Assembly (NCBI RefSeq): GCF_032248695.1
Contig: NZ_JAVHXC010000008.1
Span: 1 to 64,000, forward strand
DNA from: Dietzia sp032248695
Lineage (GTDB): Bacteria; Actinomycetota; Actinomycetes; Mycobacteriales; Mycobacteriaceae
Direction: 5' to 3'
Length of the DNA: 64,000 nucleotides
Part shown: positions 16,372-23,933 of the stretch, piece by piece
Layout: every line of letters starts with the position of its first letter
Position numbering within the stretch: position 1 is the stretch's first letter
Translations under genes and position numbers: made by a program
Notes under the pieces: model-generated
Told to the model about the DNA's origin: nothing
The model's database searches: none
The model's input: only the letters and a program-made list of their open reading frames with translations

Positions 16372-16968
16372 TCAGGAGACGGTAGCCCCGGCGAGGATGA
16401 GCCGCAGCCGCCGCGTGCACTCGTCGAGCGCGGTGCGTGCCGTGGTGCCGACGGAGACCTCCACGAGGAGTCGGAGGAGGACGACGACGACAAGGTCGGC
16501 CGCGACGTCCACCGCGGCGCCGTCCGCTCCGACGAGCGTCTCGAGCCTGCCCAGAGTGATCCCCAGCCGACGGCGGGCGGAATCGACGGCCGCCGTGAGA
16601 ACGCGGTGATCGGGGTGGGCGGTGTCGACCAGACCGCGGGCGACCATCCCCCAGGTCTGCGGGTCCCGCGTCGCGACCTCGACCGCGAGCTCCGGCCAGT
16701 CGGTCGCCGGGTCCCCGGTCGGCGCCGCGACGAGGGCGTCGACGAACGCCCCGAGGGCGTCGGCCGCACCCGCGGCGAGCTCGGAGGCCAGGTCGTCGAC
16801 GGACTCGAAGTGCCGGTAGAACGCGGTGGGGACGATGCCCGCCTCGCGGGCGAGTTCGCGGACCACCAGCCCGGTGAAGCCGCGGGACGCCACCGCGCGT
16901 CGACCCGCCTCGACGATGAGTGCACGGGTGTGCCGCTTCTGTTCCGCTCGTGTCCGTGGGGTCGTCAC
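16372..16968 (-). CDS. TetR-family repressor, likely of the divergent desaturase genes
   Basis: A 198-residue protein. Residues about 10-60 form the TetR helix-turn-helix (ALIVEAGRRAVASRGF, VRELAREAGIVPTAFYRHF), the rest an all-helical ligand domain. The FYRHF version of the recognition helix is common in regulators of lipid desaturation. The GTG at 16968 is chosen because TAGGAT (minus strand, 16976-16981) precedes it by 7 nt. A perfect inverted repeat immediately upstream (16981-16999) suggests autoregulation and control of the divergent reductase/desaturase genes. The effector, possibly an acyl-CoA, is inferred. Confidence 0.85.
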   Translation of the reverse strand: MTTPRTRAEQKRHTRALIVEAGRRAVASRGFTGLVVRELAREAGIVPTAFYRHFESVDDLASELAAGAADALGAFVDALVAAPTGDPATDWPELAVEVATRDPQTWGMVARGLVDTAHPDHRVLTAAVDSARRRLGITLGRLETLVGADGAAVDVAADLVVVVLLRLLVEVSVGTTARTALDECTRRLRLILAGATVS

Positions 16969-16980
16969 GGCCTCGATCCT

Positions 16981-16999
16981 ATCGCCCGTCTGGGGCGAT
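16981..16999. promoter_or_regulatory. candidate TetR operator
   Basis: ATCGCCC-N5-GGGCGAT is a perfect 7-bp inverted repeat (19 bp in all) between the TetR gene and the reductase gene. It abuts the candidate -10 box of the TetR gene, where bound repressor would block it. Further right, TACACT at 17074-17079 may be the -10 box for the reductase operon. Confidence 0.6.
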
Positions 17000-17224
17000 T
17001 GCGTCCCGGGCGCCGTTGACACCGCGTGGCTCGGGCCACACGGGCGGGGGCTTTTCATTTCGGAGAACGTCTGTACACTCAAATTCGTCCGGTGGTCGAA
17101 CCGGGCGGACGCGCCCCCTGGACGCGACCGCACCCCACGAGGGCGCGAGGCGCGGGTACCGCACAGGGGCGGGCGCGCCCGACGGCGCACGACCACACCG
17201 ACCCGCACCCTTGACGGAGGTCCC

Positions 17225-18328
17225 ATGACCGCCCCGCCCATCCGCCGACTCTTCTCCCGGCGCCTCACCCGAACTCTGCTCACCCCGCACCCGGTCGAGC
17301 ACTACGCCCGCTCGCTGGGCGTGGCCTGGTCCGATGACCCCACCGGCGCCACCGTGGTGGACGTCCACCGGCCCGTGGACGACGTCACCGTCCTCACCCT
17401 GCGGTTGCCCGCCGGTATCCCGAGGCCGGCCCCGGGTGCCGCGCTACAGATCGGAGTGGTGATCGACGGCGTCGTCCACCGCCGGCACTACTCCCCCGTC
17501 GACCCGGCGACCCGTGCCGACGGGCTTGCGACCATCGCCGTCCGCCGCCACCCCGGCGGTGCGGTCTCCGAGTACCTCTGGACCGAGGCCACCGCGGGGA
17601 TGCGGCTGCTGCTCGGCGACCCCGCCGGCGAGATGGCGTTGCCCGAGGCCAGGCCGGCCGACGTGCTCCTGGTCAGCGGCGGCAGCGGCATCACGCCGAT
17701 GCTGGCGATCGCCTCGACACTCGCCGCGGAGGGCCACTGCGGCGCTGGTGACAGCCCCGGCCGGGTGGCGTGGCTGCACTACGCCCGCCGCGTGCAGGAC
17801 GTCCCCTTCCGCGACCGGCTCCGCGAGCTGTCCCGCGCGGGCGTCGAGGTCCGCGTGATCCCCACCGCCGGGGGCTCGAGGCCCGACGGGCTGGCCGGGC
17901 ACCTCACCCACGAGCACCTCGAGGCCGCCGCCCCGTGGCACCGGGACGCGACCGTGTTCCTCTGCGGCCCCGACGCCCTGGCCACCGGCCTCGAGGACAC
18001 GCTCGGAGCCGACCGGTTCCCCACCGTCCTGCGCGAGCGGTTCACCGCCTCGACGGGACCCGTACCCGACGGCGACGGCGGCACCGTCACCCACGTCCGC
18101 AGCGGCGTCACCGCCCGGAACGAGGGCACCACCCTCCTGGAGGGCGCCGAGGCCGCGGGGCTCAGCCCCCAGCACGGGTGCCGTATGGGCATCTGCCACA
18201 CCTGCACCGCGGTGCGCCTCTCGGGAGCCACCCGTGACCTGCGCACCGGCGAGGTCGACGCCACGCCCGACTGCCACGTCCAGATCTGCGTCAACGCCCC
18301 CGTCGGCGACGTCGAGATCGACCTGTAG
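17225..18328 (+). CDS. ferredoxin reductase-like electron-transfer protein (Rv3230c-like)
   Basis: A 367-residue soluble flavoprotein. A FAD-binding domain has RRHYSPVDP, a NAD(P)H-binding domain has VSGGSGITPMLA and FLCGPDAL, and a C-terminal plant-type [2Fe-2S] domain has CRMGICHTC plus a distant Cys in CHVQICVN. This layout matches Rv3230c, which donates electrons from NADPH to the acyl-CoA desaturase DesA3. The ATG has GGAGG 8 nt upstream. The desaturase gene follows after 41 nt, so the two are very likely one operon under the divergent TetR regulator. Confidence 0.9.
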   Translation: MTAPPIRRLFSRRLTRTLLTPHPVEHYARSLGVAWSDDPTGATVVDVHRPVDDVTVLTLRLPAGIPRPAPGAALQIGVVIDGVVHRRHYSPVDPATRADGLATIAVRRHPGGAVSEYLWTEATAGMRLLLGDPAGEMALPEARPADVLLVSGGSGITPMLAIASTLAAEGHCGAGDSPGRVAWLHYARRVQDVPFRDRLRELSRAGVEVRVIPTAGGSRPDGLAGHLTHEHLEAAAPWHRDATVFLCGPDALATGLEDTLGADRFPTVLRERFTASTGPVPDGDGGTVTHVRSGVTARNEGTTLLEGAEAAGLSPQHGCRMGICHTCTAVRLSGATRDLRTGEVDATPDCHVQICVNAPVGDVEIDL

Positions 18329-18369
18329 ACATCACCGAGCCGGACCCGACACCGGAAAGGACCCACATC

Positions 18370-19587
18370 ATGGCACTCCTGCAGCTGCCCACTCTGCGAC
18401 CCAAGAAGGTCGCAGCGCCCGAGAAGGCCACGAACCCGAAGAAGGCCACCGACGAGGCCGCCGCTCCCGCGCCGGAGCCGATCGTCCTGTCCGCCGAGTC
18501 GGTCGAGATCATCGGCCGCGAGCTCGACGCGATCCGTGACCGGGTCGTCGCCGACCTCGGCACCGCCGACCGCGACTACATCCTGCGCGTGGTCCGTACA
18601 CAGCGTCGGCTCGAGCTGGCGGGCCGCGGCCTGATGTTCCTGGGCTTCCTGCCCCCCGCGTGGCTGGCCGGGGTCGCGGCGCTGAGCGCGTCCAAGATCC
18701 TCGACAACATGGAGATCGGCCACAACGTCATGCACGGCCAGTACGACTGGATGCGTGACGACATGCTCCACTCGTCCAGCTTCGAGTGGGACAACGTGTG
18801 CCCGTCCGACCAGTGGCGCCACTCGCACAACTACATGCACCACACCTACACCAACATCCTCGACCTGGATCGTGACATCGGCTACGGCCTGCTGCGGATG
18901 GAGTACGAGCAGAAGTGGAACCCGCTGCGCCTGGGCAACCCGGTGTACGCGTTCGCGCTGATGATGCTGTTCGAGTGGGGCGTGATGCTCCACGACCTGG
19001 AGTACGACAACGTGCTCAAGGGCAAGCGGAAGTGGTCGGACGTCAAGGGCCTCGTCGCGGGGTGGTGGCGCAAGATGCGCGGCCAGGTCGCCAAGGACTA
19101 CCTCGTGCACCCGGCGCTCACCGGCCCGCTGTTCCCGCTGACGTTCGCGGGCAACCTCACGGCCAACCTGGTGCGCAACGTGTGGGCGTTCTCGGTGATC
19201 TTCTGCGGGCACTTCCCGTCCGGGGCACAGGTGTTCACGCAGGAGGAGACCGCCGAGGAGACGCGCGGCGAGTGGTACGTCCGCCAGATGCTGGGCTCGG
19301 CCAACATCTCCGGCAGCGCCTTCATGCACCTGGCCACGGGCAACCTGTCGCACCAGATCGAGCACCACCTGTTCCCCGACCTGCCTGCGCACCGCTACCC
19401 GGAGATCGCGGACGAGGTCCGCAGGATCTGCACGGAGCACGGCCTGCCGTACACGACGGGACCACTGTGGAAGCAGGTCGCGTCGGTGTGGGGGAAGATG
19501 TTCCGGCTGGCGCTGCCGCTGCCGCCGAAGCCCGAGGACGCCCCCGCCGTGATCATCGAGCGCAGGAAAGTTCCCGCCGCCGCCTGA
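18370..19587 (+). CDS. desA3: membrane fatty-acyl desaturase (DesA3-like)
   Basis: A 405-residue integral membrane di-iron enzyme that probably makes delta-9 unsaturated acyl chains. The three histidine boxes are HNVMH (from His118), HSHNYMHH (about 152-159) and HQIEHH (about 328-333); hydrophobic helices lie between them. The first 40 residues are Lys/Ala-rich and probably cytosolic. It ends VPAAA; mycobacterial DesA3 is reported to be degraded through a short C-terminal Leu-Ala-Ala type signal, so this tail may matter. It is co-transcribed with its reductase. Chain-length specificity is not visible. Confidence 0.92.
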   Translation: MALLQLPTLRPKKVAAPEKATNPKKATDEAAAPAPEPIVLSAESVEIIGRELDAIRDRVVADLGTADRDYILRVVRTQRRLELAGRGLMFLGFLPPAWLAGVAALSASKILDNMEIGHNVMHGQYDWMRDDMLHSSSFEWDNVCPSDQWRHSHNYMHHTYTNILDLDRDIGYGLLRMEYEQKWNPLRLGNPVYAFALMMLFEWGVMLHDLEYDNVLKGKRKWSDVKGLVAGWWRKMRGQVAKDYLVHPALTGPLFPLTFAGNLTANLVRNVWAFSVIFCGHFPSGAQVFTQEETAEETRGEWYVRQMLGSANISGSAFMHLATGNLSHQIEHHLFPDLPAHRYPEIADEVRRICTEHGLPYTTGPLWKQVASVWGKMFRLALPLPPKPEDAPAVIIERRKVPAAA

Positions 19588-19633
19588 ACCGCGGGTACCG
19601 TCTGAAGGTCAGCACTGACGAAGGGAGCGGCCC

Positions 19634-19885
19634 GTGAGCGACTTCGAACGCAACAAGGACCAGGTCCAGGCGGGCGTGCAGGCCGGGGCGTCGCTGGTGG
19701 GTCGGATCGCCGTCATCATCACCGACGCGATCGGGGCGATCGCCAAGGAGGTCGGCGACTTCGTCACCGAGGGCATCGAGATGCGCGAGGCGGCCCGGAT
19801 CTCCCGGCGCGAGGAGCGGCAGCGGGCCGCGGATGAGCCGATGATCGATCTGGACGGCATCGAGGACGGCGACCTGCAGGGCTGA
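19634..19885 (+). CDS. small protein of unknown function
   Basis: An 83-residue protein starting at GTG with AAGGGAG about 8 nt upstream. A central hydrophobic/amphipathic stretch (ASLVGRIAVIITDAIGAIA) is flanked by charged ends and an acidic tail. I do not recognise a family. It follows the desaturase by 46 nt and may share its transcript; a membrane-peripheral role is only a guess. Confidence 0.65.
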   Translation: MSDFERNKDQVQAGVQAGASLVGRIAVIITDAIGAIAKEVGDFVTEGIEMREAARISRREERQRAADEPMIDLDGIEDGDLQG

Positions 19886-20000
19886 CCGCCGGCCGGTCGC
19901 CCCTCGGCCGCCCGCGGCTCACACGGGGTCCGGTCGCCCCGCGTCGCTCTGCCGTGGCCGGTGCGATGTGGCGCCGGCCACGGTGGCAGGATCCCTTGTC

Positions 20001-21005
20001 GTGACGATCATCGCCGCCGCGGACGGCTCCGCTCTCGGGAACCCCGGCCCCGCCGGCTGGGCCTGGTACATCGACGACTCGACCTGGCGCTGCGGCGGCT
20101 GGGCGCGCGGCACCAACAACCAGGGCGAACTCACCGCCGTCCTGGACCTGCTGCGCCAGACCGCGCACTCGGACGAGCCGCTGCACATCCTGTGCGACTC
20201 GCAGTACGTCATCAACTCGGTCACCAAGTGGATGAAGGGCTGGAAGCGCAAGGGCTGGAAGAAGGCCGACGGCAAGCCCGTGCTCAACGTCGAGGTGATG
20301 AAGGCCCTCGACGAGGCCATGCAGGGCCGCGAGGTGACGTTCGAATGGGTCAAGGGCCATGCCGGCCACGAGCTCAACGAGAAGGCCGACGCCCTGGCCA
20401 ACGGCGCCGCGAAGGCGCACTCCTCCCGCCGGGAGCCCGAGCCGGGGCCCGGGTTCCCGGGTGCGCGGGACGTCGGAGCGGGTGAGGACCCGGCCGCGCC
20501 CCCCGCCGCGGGTGGCACCGCCCGGCGGTCGGGGTCCGCGGGAGGATCGGGGACGAGCGGGGCGACGACGACGAGGCGTGCCGACGAGTCCGAGCCCGAC
20601 CTGTTCTCGCTCGACGCGAACACCTCCGCAGGTTCCGCCGACCCGGCAGGGGGGTCGTCGTCCGCCGGCCCCGCGGTCGAGGACCTCGTCGTCGACCTCG
20701 AACGCTCACTCCTCACCGATGCCGTCCGCCGGGATCGCCGGAAGCTGACGCGCCTGCTCGACGTGCGGTGGCGGCAGGTCGACGCCGCGGGCCGCACCCG
20801 GACCCGACGCCAACTGGGGGACGCGGACGAGTCCGTGGAGGGAGTGGACCTCGAGGTGACCGAGACCCGTCGTCTCGGGGACGACGTGGTCCTGGTGCTG
20901 TGGCGCGCGACCACCGGCAGCGGGACGACGCTGGGCAGCTCGGTCTGGCAGCGGTCCGGTGACGACTGGAAGCAGGTCTACCAGCAGGCCACCCGCGAGG
21001 CCTGA
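20001..21005 (+). CDS. rnhA: ribonuclease HI fused to a DUF4440/SnoaL-like domain
   Basis: A 334-residue protein. Residues 1-140 are RNase HI, which cleaves the RNA strand of RNA/DNA hybrids; catalytic residues Asp8 (ADGS), Glu43 (NQGEL), Asp66 (CDSQY) and Asp130 (KADAL) are all present. After a Pro/Gly/Ser-rich linker (about 140-230), residues 230-334 (LERSLLTDAV to WKQVYQQA) resemble the NTF2-like DUF4440 fold. Similar fusions are known in corynebacteria. The GTG at 20001 is chosen because the RNase fold starts at residue 3; upstream codons are intergenic. The role of the second domain is unknown. Confidence 0.9.
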   Translation: MTIIAAADGSALGNPGPAGWAWYIDDSTWRCGGWARGTNNQGELTAVLDLLRQTAHSDEPLHILCDSQYVINSVTKWMKGWKRKGWKKADGKPVLNVEVMKALDEAMQGREVTFEWVKGHAGHELNEKADALANGAAKAHSSRREPEPGPGFPGARDVGAGEDPAAPPAAGGTARRSGSAGGSGTSGATTTRRADESEPDLFSLDANTSAGSADPAGGSSSAGPAVEDLVVDLERSLLTDAVRRDRRKLTRLLDVRWRQVDAAGRTRTRRQLGDADESVEGVDLEVTETRRLGDDVVLVLWRATTGSGTTLGSSVWQRSGDDWKQVYQQATREA

Positions 21006-21043
21006 CGCGACGGCGGCGCGCGCGTCGGCCGCACCCGGACGCC

Positions 21044-21079
21044 GCGGCGCCCCTCACCGCGTCCGGTGAGGGGCGCCGC
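21044..21079. terminator. bidirectional hairpin between rnhA and the small peptide gene
   Basis: A perfect 16-bp G+C-rich stem (21044-21059 with 21064-21079) with loop CGTC. It lies between the converging rnhA and the 22-codon gene and can serve both strands. There is no U-tract. Confidence 0.8.
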
Positions 21080-21100
21080 CGCATGACGGTGGTGCGGTGG

Positions 21101-21169
21101 TCAGAGGCCACCCAGCAGCAGATGGAGGAGATCGCCGACGATTCCGATGAGACCGGCAACTAGACCCAT
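21101..21169 (-). CDS. 22-residue hydrophobic amphipathic peptide, PSM-like
   Basis: A 23-codon open frame that starts MGLVAGLIGIV, continues GDLLHLLLGGL and stops with TGA. An excellent SD (GAAGGAG, 7 nt before the ATG) and the strong hairpin just downstream argue for real translation. The pattern M-G-aliphatic-aliphatic-A-G-aliphatic-I resembles staphylococcal alpha-type phenol-soluble modulins, although net charge is near zero. It is on the same strand as trpS, 153 nt downstream of it, but contains no Trp, so it is not a leader peptide. It could be a secreted surfactant or membrane-active peptide, a small membrane subunit or a toxin; the sequence does not decide. Confidence 0.65.
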   Translation of the reverse strand: MGLVAGLIGIVGDLLHLLLGGL

Positions 21170-21322
21170 GATGTGACTCCTTCTCAGGTGGTGTTCTCGA
21201 ACCGACCCGCCGGGCCTCTATTCCCCGACGAGCTGGAGCCGACTCTATGGACGTAGTGTGTCACCGGTGTTTCGGTTGCCGATCGACGCCGTGAACTCCC
21301 GCGGCGCGCGGCCCTCGCCCCT

Positions 21323-22381
21323 TCAGCCCCGCCGCGGCGCCGTGAACCCGACCGCCTGGTACACCTGCGAGAGTACCGGCCCGGCGACCGCGCGGGCCTT
21401 CTCGGCGCCGTCCGCGAGGATCCGCTCGAGCTCGGCGCGGTCGGCCATGAACTCGTCGAACCGGTCCCGCAGCGGCGTCACGAACGCCTCGAGGGCGTCG
21501 GCCGTGTCGGTCTTGAGCGCACCGTAGCCCGCGCCCGCCGCCTGGTAGTCGGCGACGATGTCGGCGATCGGTCGCCCGGTGAAGGCGGACTGGATCGCCA
21601 GCAGGTTGGCCACGCCGGGCTTCATCTCGCGGTCGAAGCGGATGTCACCGTCGGAGTCGGTCACCGCGCTGCGGATGCGCTTGGCCGAGACCTTGGGGTC
21701 GTCGAGCAGGTTGACGATGCCCTTGGGGTTGTCGCCGGACTTGCTCATCTTGGCCGTGGGGTCCTGCAGGTCGTAGATCTTGGCGGAGCCCTCGAGGATC
21801 TTGCCCTCCGGCACCACGAAGGTCTTCTTGTAGCGGGAGTTGAACCGCATCGCCAGGTCACGCGTGAGTTCGAGGTGCTGGCGCTGGTCCTCCCCCACCG
21901 GCACCAGGTGCGGGCGGTAGAGCAGGATGTCGGCGGCCATGAGCACGGGGTAGGTGAACAGACCCACGGTGGTGCCGTCGGTGCCCTGCTTGGCGGCCTT
22001 GTCCTTGAACTGCGTCATCCGGGCGGCCTCGCCGTAGCCGGTGATACAGCTGAGGACCCACGAGAGCTCGGCGTGCTCGGGCACGTGGGACTGGACGAAC
22101 AGCACCGACCGCTCGGGATCGATCCCCAGCGCGAGCAGCTGCGCGCAGCCGCGGAAGACGCGCTCGCGCAGCTCCTTGGGATCCTGGCGGACCGTGATCG
22201 CGTGCAGGTCCGGGATGAAGTAGAAGGCGTCGTAGTCGTCCTGCAGGTCCACCCACTGCCGCACCGCACCCAGGTAGTTGCCGAGGTGGTACGAGTCGGC
22301 GGTGGGCTGGATGCCGGACAGGACGCGCTGGCGCTTGGCGGGAGCTGCGGAGGAGGACGGCTCAGACATGGCCATCATCAT
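21323..22381 (-). CDS. trpS: tryptophanyl-tRNA synthetase
   Basis: A 352-residue class Ic synthetase that charges tRNA-Trp. It has the GIQPTADSYHLGNYLGA region (HIGH-type motif HLGN) near residue 33 and the KMSKS motif (AKMSKSGDN) near 215. Several start codons are possible (22381, 22378, 22375, 22369); homology begins about residue 20, so the choice cannot be settled. The length fits the family. It corresponds to Rv3336c. Confidence 0.96.
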   Translation of the reverse strand: MMMAMSEPSSSAAPAKRQRVLSGIQPTADSYHLGNYLGAVRQWVDLQDDYDAFYFIPDLHAITVRQDPKELRERVFRGCAQLLALGIDPERSVLFVQSHVPEHAELSWVLSCITGYGEAARMTQFKDKAAKQGTDGTTVGLFTYPVLMAADILLYRPHLVPVGEDQRQHLELTRDLAMRFNSRYKKTFVVPEGKILEGSAKIYDLQDPTAKMSKSGDNPKGIVNLLDDPKVSAKRIRSAVTDSDGDIRFDREMKPGVANLLAIQSAFTGRPIADIVADYQAAGAGYGALKTDTADALEAFVTPLRDRFDEFMADRAELERILADGAEKARAVAGPVLSQVYQAVGFTAPRRG

Positions 22382-22396
22382 CCCACGCTGCCCCGA

Positions 22397-22870
22397 TCAG
22401 CCTTCCGCGGGCGGTGCCATCTCCGGCGGGAAGCCGCCGGTCGCGATGGGACCCCAGTCGTCGATCGTCACCCGGATGAGGCACTTGCCCTGGCGCACCA
22501 TCGCGGCGCGGTACTCGTCCCAGTCGTCGTGCTCGCCGGCGACGCTCCGGAAGTAGTCGACCAGCGGCTCCACCGCCTCGGGGAGGTCGATGACCTCCCC
22601 GCGGCCGTCGAGGTGGACGTACGGGCCGTTGAACTCGTCGGAGAGCACGCAGACGCTCACCGCGGGGTCGCGGCGGATGTTGGCCACCTTCGCCCGCTGC
22701 GGATAGGTGGCCACGGTGAGCCGCCCCTCGGCGTCCACGCCGCACGTCACCGGCGAGGACTGCAGGCCCCCCGACGACCTGCGGGTGATGAGGACGGCGC
22801 GGTGCCGCGGGCGCAGGAACTCCTCGAGTCCGGCCCGATCAGGGTGCTCGGCGGTCGCATATTTGGGCAT
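22397..22870 (-). CDS. PPOX-class flavin/F420-binding split-barrel protein
   Basis: A 157-residue protein of the pyridoxamine-5'-phosphate-oxidase-like split barrel. AVLITRRSSGGLQSSPVTCG, then RAKVANIRRDPAVSVCV and YVHLDGRGEV, fit the F420-binding actinobacterial branch; the true cofactor and substrate are unknown. The ATG at 22870 is chosen because TAGCCT (minus strand, 22878-22883) lies 7 nt upstream, suggesting a leaderless transcript. It is 15 nt upstream of the longest trpS start, same strand. Confidence 0.8.
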   Translation of the reverse strand: MPKYATAEHPDRAGLEEFLRPRHRAVLITRRSSGGLQSSPVTCGVDAEGRLTVATYPQRAKVANIRRDPAVSVCVLSDEFNGPYVHLDGRGEVIDLPEAVEPLVDYFRSVAGEHDDWDEYRAAMVRQGKCLIRVTIDDWGPIATGGFPPEMAPPAEG

Positions 22871-22974
22871 GGTGCCGAGGCTACGTACCGGCCCGACGCG
22901 CGGCATCCGCGACCGCGAGTCGGACCGGTGCGGACGCCCTCGTCGTCGTCGTCATCCCCGTCGCCCCGGCGCCG

Positions 22975-23829
22975 TCACTCGTAGACGACGGTCACCGGCG
23001 CATGGTCGGACCACCGCATGTCGTAGGCCTCGGCGCGATCCACCCAGTCCTTCACCGCGCGGTCCACGAGGCCGTCGGAGACCACCTGGTAGTCGATGCG
23101 CCAGCCCGCGTCGTTGTCGAAGGCCTTGCCGCGCTGGCTCCACCAGGAGTACGGCCCGATCTCGTCGGGACGGCGGTGGCGCACGATGTCCGTCCAGCCG
23201 CTGCCGTCCGCGAAGACGTCAGACATCCACTCCCGCTCGTGCGGCAGGAAGCCCGAGCTCTTGTGGTTGCCCTTGTGGTTCTTCAGGTCCTCCTCGCGGT
23301 GGGCGATGTTCCAGTCGCCGCAGATGATCATCTCGTGCCCGTCGCGGCTCTTCAGCTCGGCGGCGCGCTCGGCGAGGAACTCGCGGAAGGTCTTCAGGAA
23401 CCGGTCCTTCTCGTCCTGCTTGGGCGTGTTGGCCGAGCCCGAGGGCAGGTACAGGCTGGCCACGGTGACGGTCTCCCCGTCGACCGCGCCGGGGTAGACG
23501 GCCTCGATGTAGCGGCCGGACTCGGCGAACTCCGGATCGCCGTAGCCGACGCACACCTCCGTCGGCTCCTGACGCGACAGCAGCGCGACCCCGGCCCGGC
23601 CCTTCATCGACGACGCCGATCCGATGAGGTGCCACCCCGCCTCGAGCGCGGGGGCGAGCGCCTTGCGGGTCTGGTCCTCGTCCGCGCGCACCTCCTGCAG
23701 GGCGACGACGTCCGCCCCGCTGCTCTCCAACCAGGGCAGGAACCCGAGGTTGGTCTCCGAGCGCTGCTTGACGGCGGCGCGGATGCCGTTGACGTTGACG
23801 GTAGACACGGTGAGACTCACGGCCGCCAT
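22975..23829 (-). CDS. xthA: exodeoxyribonuclease III / AP endonuclease
   Basis: A 284-residue enzyme of the exonuclease III family that nicks DNA at abasic sites and trims 3' ends in base excision repair. It shows VNVNGIRAA, LQEVR with the metal-binding Glu, ICGDWN, and the C-terminal DYQVVSDG and SDHAPV catalytic segments. ATG 23829 gives a normal length; GTG four codons downstream is also possible. It lies between a PPOX gene and the ImmA/IrrE island. Confidence 0.93.
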   Translation of the reverse strand: MAAVSLTVSTVNVNGIRAAVKQRSETNLGFLPWLESSGADVVALQEVRADEDQTRKALAPALEAGWHLIGSASSMKGRAGVALLSRQEPTEVCVGYGDPEFAESGRYIEAVYPGAVDGETVTVASLYLPSGSANTPKQDEKDRFLKTFREFLAERAAELKSRDGHEMIICGDWNIAHREEDLKNHKGNHKSSGFLPHEREWMSDVFADGSGWTDIVRHRRPDEIGPYSWWSQRGKAFDNDAGWRIDYQVVSDGLVDRAVKDWVDRAEAYDMRWSDHAPVTVVYE

Positions 23830-23933
23830 CGTAGCGATCCCGTCCGACATCCCGTCCCCGCCGCGAGGCGTGCACTGAGCACGCACGGGCGGTCGTGGTC
23901 CGGTGCTCAGGCCCACGACGGCGCGGTGTGGGC

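Noticed and set aside
17062..17080. TGTACA-centred palindrome before the reductase gene as TetR operator
   Set aside because: Symmetry does not extend beyond the central 6 bp; the 16981-16999 repeat is much better.
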